This document shows positions 63,701 through 64,000 of a DNA stretch of 64,000 nt, in pieces; the stretch's first letter is position 1; every line of letters begins with the position of its first letter. The notes beneath the pieces are model-generated. The model ran no database searches. It saw only the letters and a list, made by a program, of their open reading frames with translations, and had not been told where the DNA came from. The DNA comes from an uncultured Parafilimonas sp. GTDB taxonomy: Bacteria > Bacteroidota > Bacteroidia > Chitinophagales > Chitinophagaceae. Position numbers and translations under genes: made by a program. The DNA lies in assembly GCA_937892395.1 (NCBI GenBank), contig CALAGJ010000110.1, forward strand, positions 5,155 through 69,154. Reading direction: 5' to 3'.

Positions 63701-64000
63701 TACAATATCAAATTTCTGGGGTTGTTGGAGTGAAAGATAGCCCCAATTGTTTGCAATACTGGGTAGTTTCAATCCTACATAAGAACTAAAAGGATGATAA
63801 GGCATGGACTGATTATCTATACTAAAACCACCACCTGGCTCAAACACTTTCACTAATAAGTTTGCCATCAGTTGACCGGGGGCATCTTCACCGGCGGTGA
63901 ATGAAGCAGATACAGGAGCTTTTCCATCAGCACTCAAAGCACCATCAAAGATTGTTTTGGATTGTGCCGTAAAGGATGATGTAGGGTTGTCGAATTCATA
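60770..64000 (-). CDS. Alpha-2-macroglobulin family protein, 5' part beyond the window
   Basis: At least 1076 residues are encoded and the frame stays open to base 64000, so the N-terminus (signal peptide and early MG domains) is missing. Visible parts include MG-type domains (VKLTIPGSKGGKALISIETG), a bait-like region, the A2M domain (FKPVVQFFGPYQTNGSSKQTNFKLP) and an intact thioester site GCVEQ encoded at 62117-62131. The helical thioester domain reads LLNFQQADGGFSYWPGG, and the C-terminal domain ends VYCESMYEGGINASIPGKWV. Bacterial A2Ms are large periplasmic traps that covalently capture attacking proteases. This branch resembles the long MG-rich proteins of Bacteroidota. The internal TTG at 63937 is not a plausible start. 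Confidence 0.9.
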   Translation of the reverse strand, partial: YEFDNPTSSFTAQSKTIFDGALSADGKAPVSASFTAGEDAPGQLMANLLVKVFEPGGGFSIDNQSMPYHPFSSYVGLKLPSIANNWGYLSLQQPQKFDIVNVNTTGALISSNTVVVELYKIQWRWWWDNSNDYFENFTQDNYNKLIYKDTITTQGGKAAFVHRFGNDGWGRYLMLVKDMRSHHATGSTFYIDDDSWQQRGNADDPSALAMLSVDSDKEKYNVGEEVKLTIPGSKGGKALISIETGNKVLKTFWVNTTQGQTKFAFKTEKEMSPNIYVNVSLIQPHAQTVNDLPIRMYGVIPILVEDKDTWLKPVIKMSDEIKPEQSNTISVYEANGKKMSYVIAVVDEGLLDITRFKTPSPHDAFYAKEALGVKSWDVYDDVIGAFGAQIDRILTIGGDAEGDLAAKTRRANRFKPVVQFFGPYQTNGSSKQTNFKLPPYMGSVRVMVVAASDAGYGMAEKSVKVKKPLMLLTTLPRVLGPAEELKIPVTVFVTDKNIKNVSLSIQSNNLLEAVGTQQVAVNGSGEQLVYFNARVKNNTGIGTVKITAQSGKEQSISETEIEIRNANPYQTQVMEAVLQPGQSWSSTIAMLGDVGSSKATVELSTIPALNLGKRLNYLIQYPHGCVEQTTSSVFPQLYLSQIMDMNDVQKKQTDVYIKAGIQRLLNFQQADGGFSYWPGGSTSDEWGSAYAGHFLINASAKGYAVSTNLLQNFKLYTRTKTLAWNQAAAPWYGSDLVQAYRLYVLALGNATELGAMNRLREYKFLSNEAKWMLAAAYSIAGQQKIGLSLISGLPTSFAERSSAGFTYGSSLRDLAIELETLNSLGRKMEAASVVRSIAAQMGQQSWYSTQTTAWCLLAVSNFCGSNKDGKKILVNGKAGATDFSFQSTAAINQMPVGWQKDKATVSLTNKGSNVVFVRLMNSGKPIQPTPVPPVNNPDILLMSVSFINNTGAAIKMDSLKQGTDFIAKVTLKNPGKRGAYNEMALTQVFPSGWEILNTRLLNSEGAFQNSPIDYMDIRDDRVYHYFDMKMNESLTYYVHLNAAYPGKYYWPGVYCESMYEGGINASIPGKWVKVVE

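Noticed and set aside
1..64000. CRISPR arrays, prophage, insertion sequences, rRNA or replication origin
   Set aside because: No direct-repeat arrays, transposase, integrase, phage structural genes or dnaA-box clusters were seen.

Overview
The window looks like a chromosomal segment of a Bacteroidota bacterium, most likely Chitinophagaceae or a close relative. This rests on gene content and signals, not on a database search. The signs are a SusC/SusD pair, PorT, two proteins with type IX secretion tails, AT-rich DNA, an almost complete lack of Shine-Dalgarno sites, and many Bacteroidota-type promoters (TTTG, about 19 bases, TAnnTTTG). There is no rRNA, CRISPR array, prophage, plasmid gene or transposase. 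Forty-nine protein genes, one tRNA and one decayed gene were recognised. The last gene runs off the right edge.

Layout. 1-5600: an L,D-transpeptidase-like protein, kynureninase divergent from a second class-V PLP enzyme, and Tex. 5858-11549: a SusC-SusD-DUF1735 uptake operon with a terminator behind it and palindromes in front. 11.8-16 kb: tRNA-Leu(CAA), an FKBP isomerase, an NtrY/NtrX-like two-component pair and a GNAT acetyltransferase. 16.1-18.9 kb: TsaD and an arsenic operon arsR-arsM-arsC with no efflux gene. 18.9-23.2 kb: overlapping menG(ubiE) and porT, a small unknown protein, a cold-shock-domain protein, malate dehydrogenase and a GNAT enzyme. 23.3-30.6 kb: a methyltransferase with Cys pairs, a sigma-54 response regulator overlapping an HPt gene, a secreted T9SS protein, a SurA-like chaperone and an M16 protease.

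30.6-40 kb: a DUF3089 hydrolase with an orphan KorB, then a full efflux operon tetR-tolC-MFP-RND ending in a clear terminator. 40-50 kb: a DUF502 membrane protein, a Cys-rich lipoprotein, a sugar-phosphate transferase with a Gfo/Idh/MocA oxidoreductase, cystathionine beta-synthase, a TonB-dependent receptor and a lipoprotein esterase. 50-57.7 kb: YebC, RlmD, then a tight run of active rhomboid protease, rhomboid pseudoprotease, two membrane-anchored EEP-fold enzymes and AnmK. The right end holds a secreted Asp-box protein, a frameshifted gene remnant with an intact terminator, and an alpha-2-macroglobulin-like protein cut by the window edge.

Most of the window is housekeeping and envelope biology: murein and anhydro-MurNAc recycling, outer-membrane assembly, TonB uptake, type IX secretion and envelope proteases. 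The best candidates for undescribed biology are the rhomboid/pseudorhomboid/EEP/EEP/AnmK run, and a family of short hairpin repeats (GCCCCTNCGGGG followed by AATGATT). One copy of that repeat supplies the first codons of a lipoprotein gene next to its promoter. No single dramatic new system is evident.
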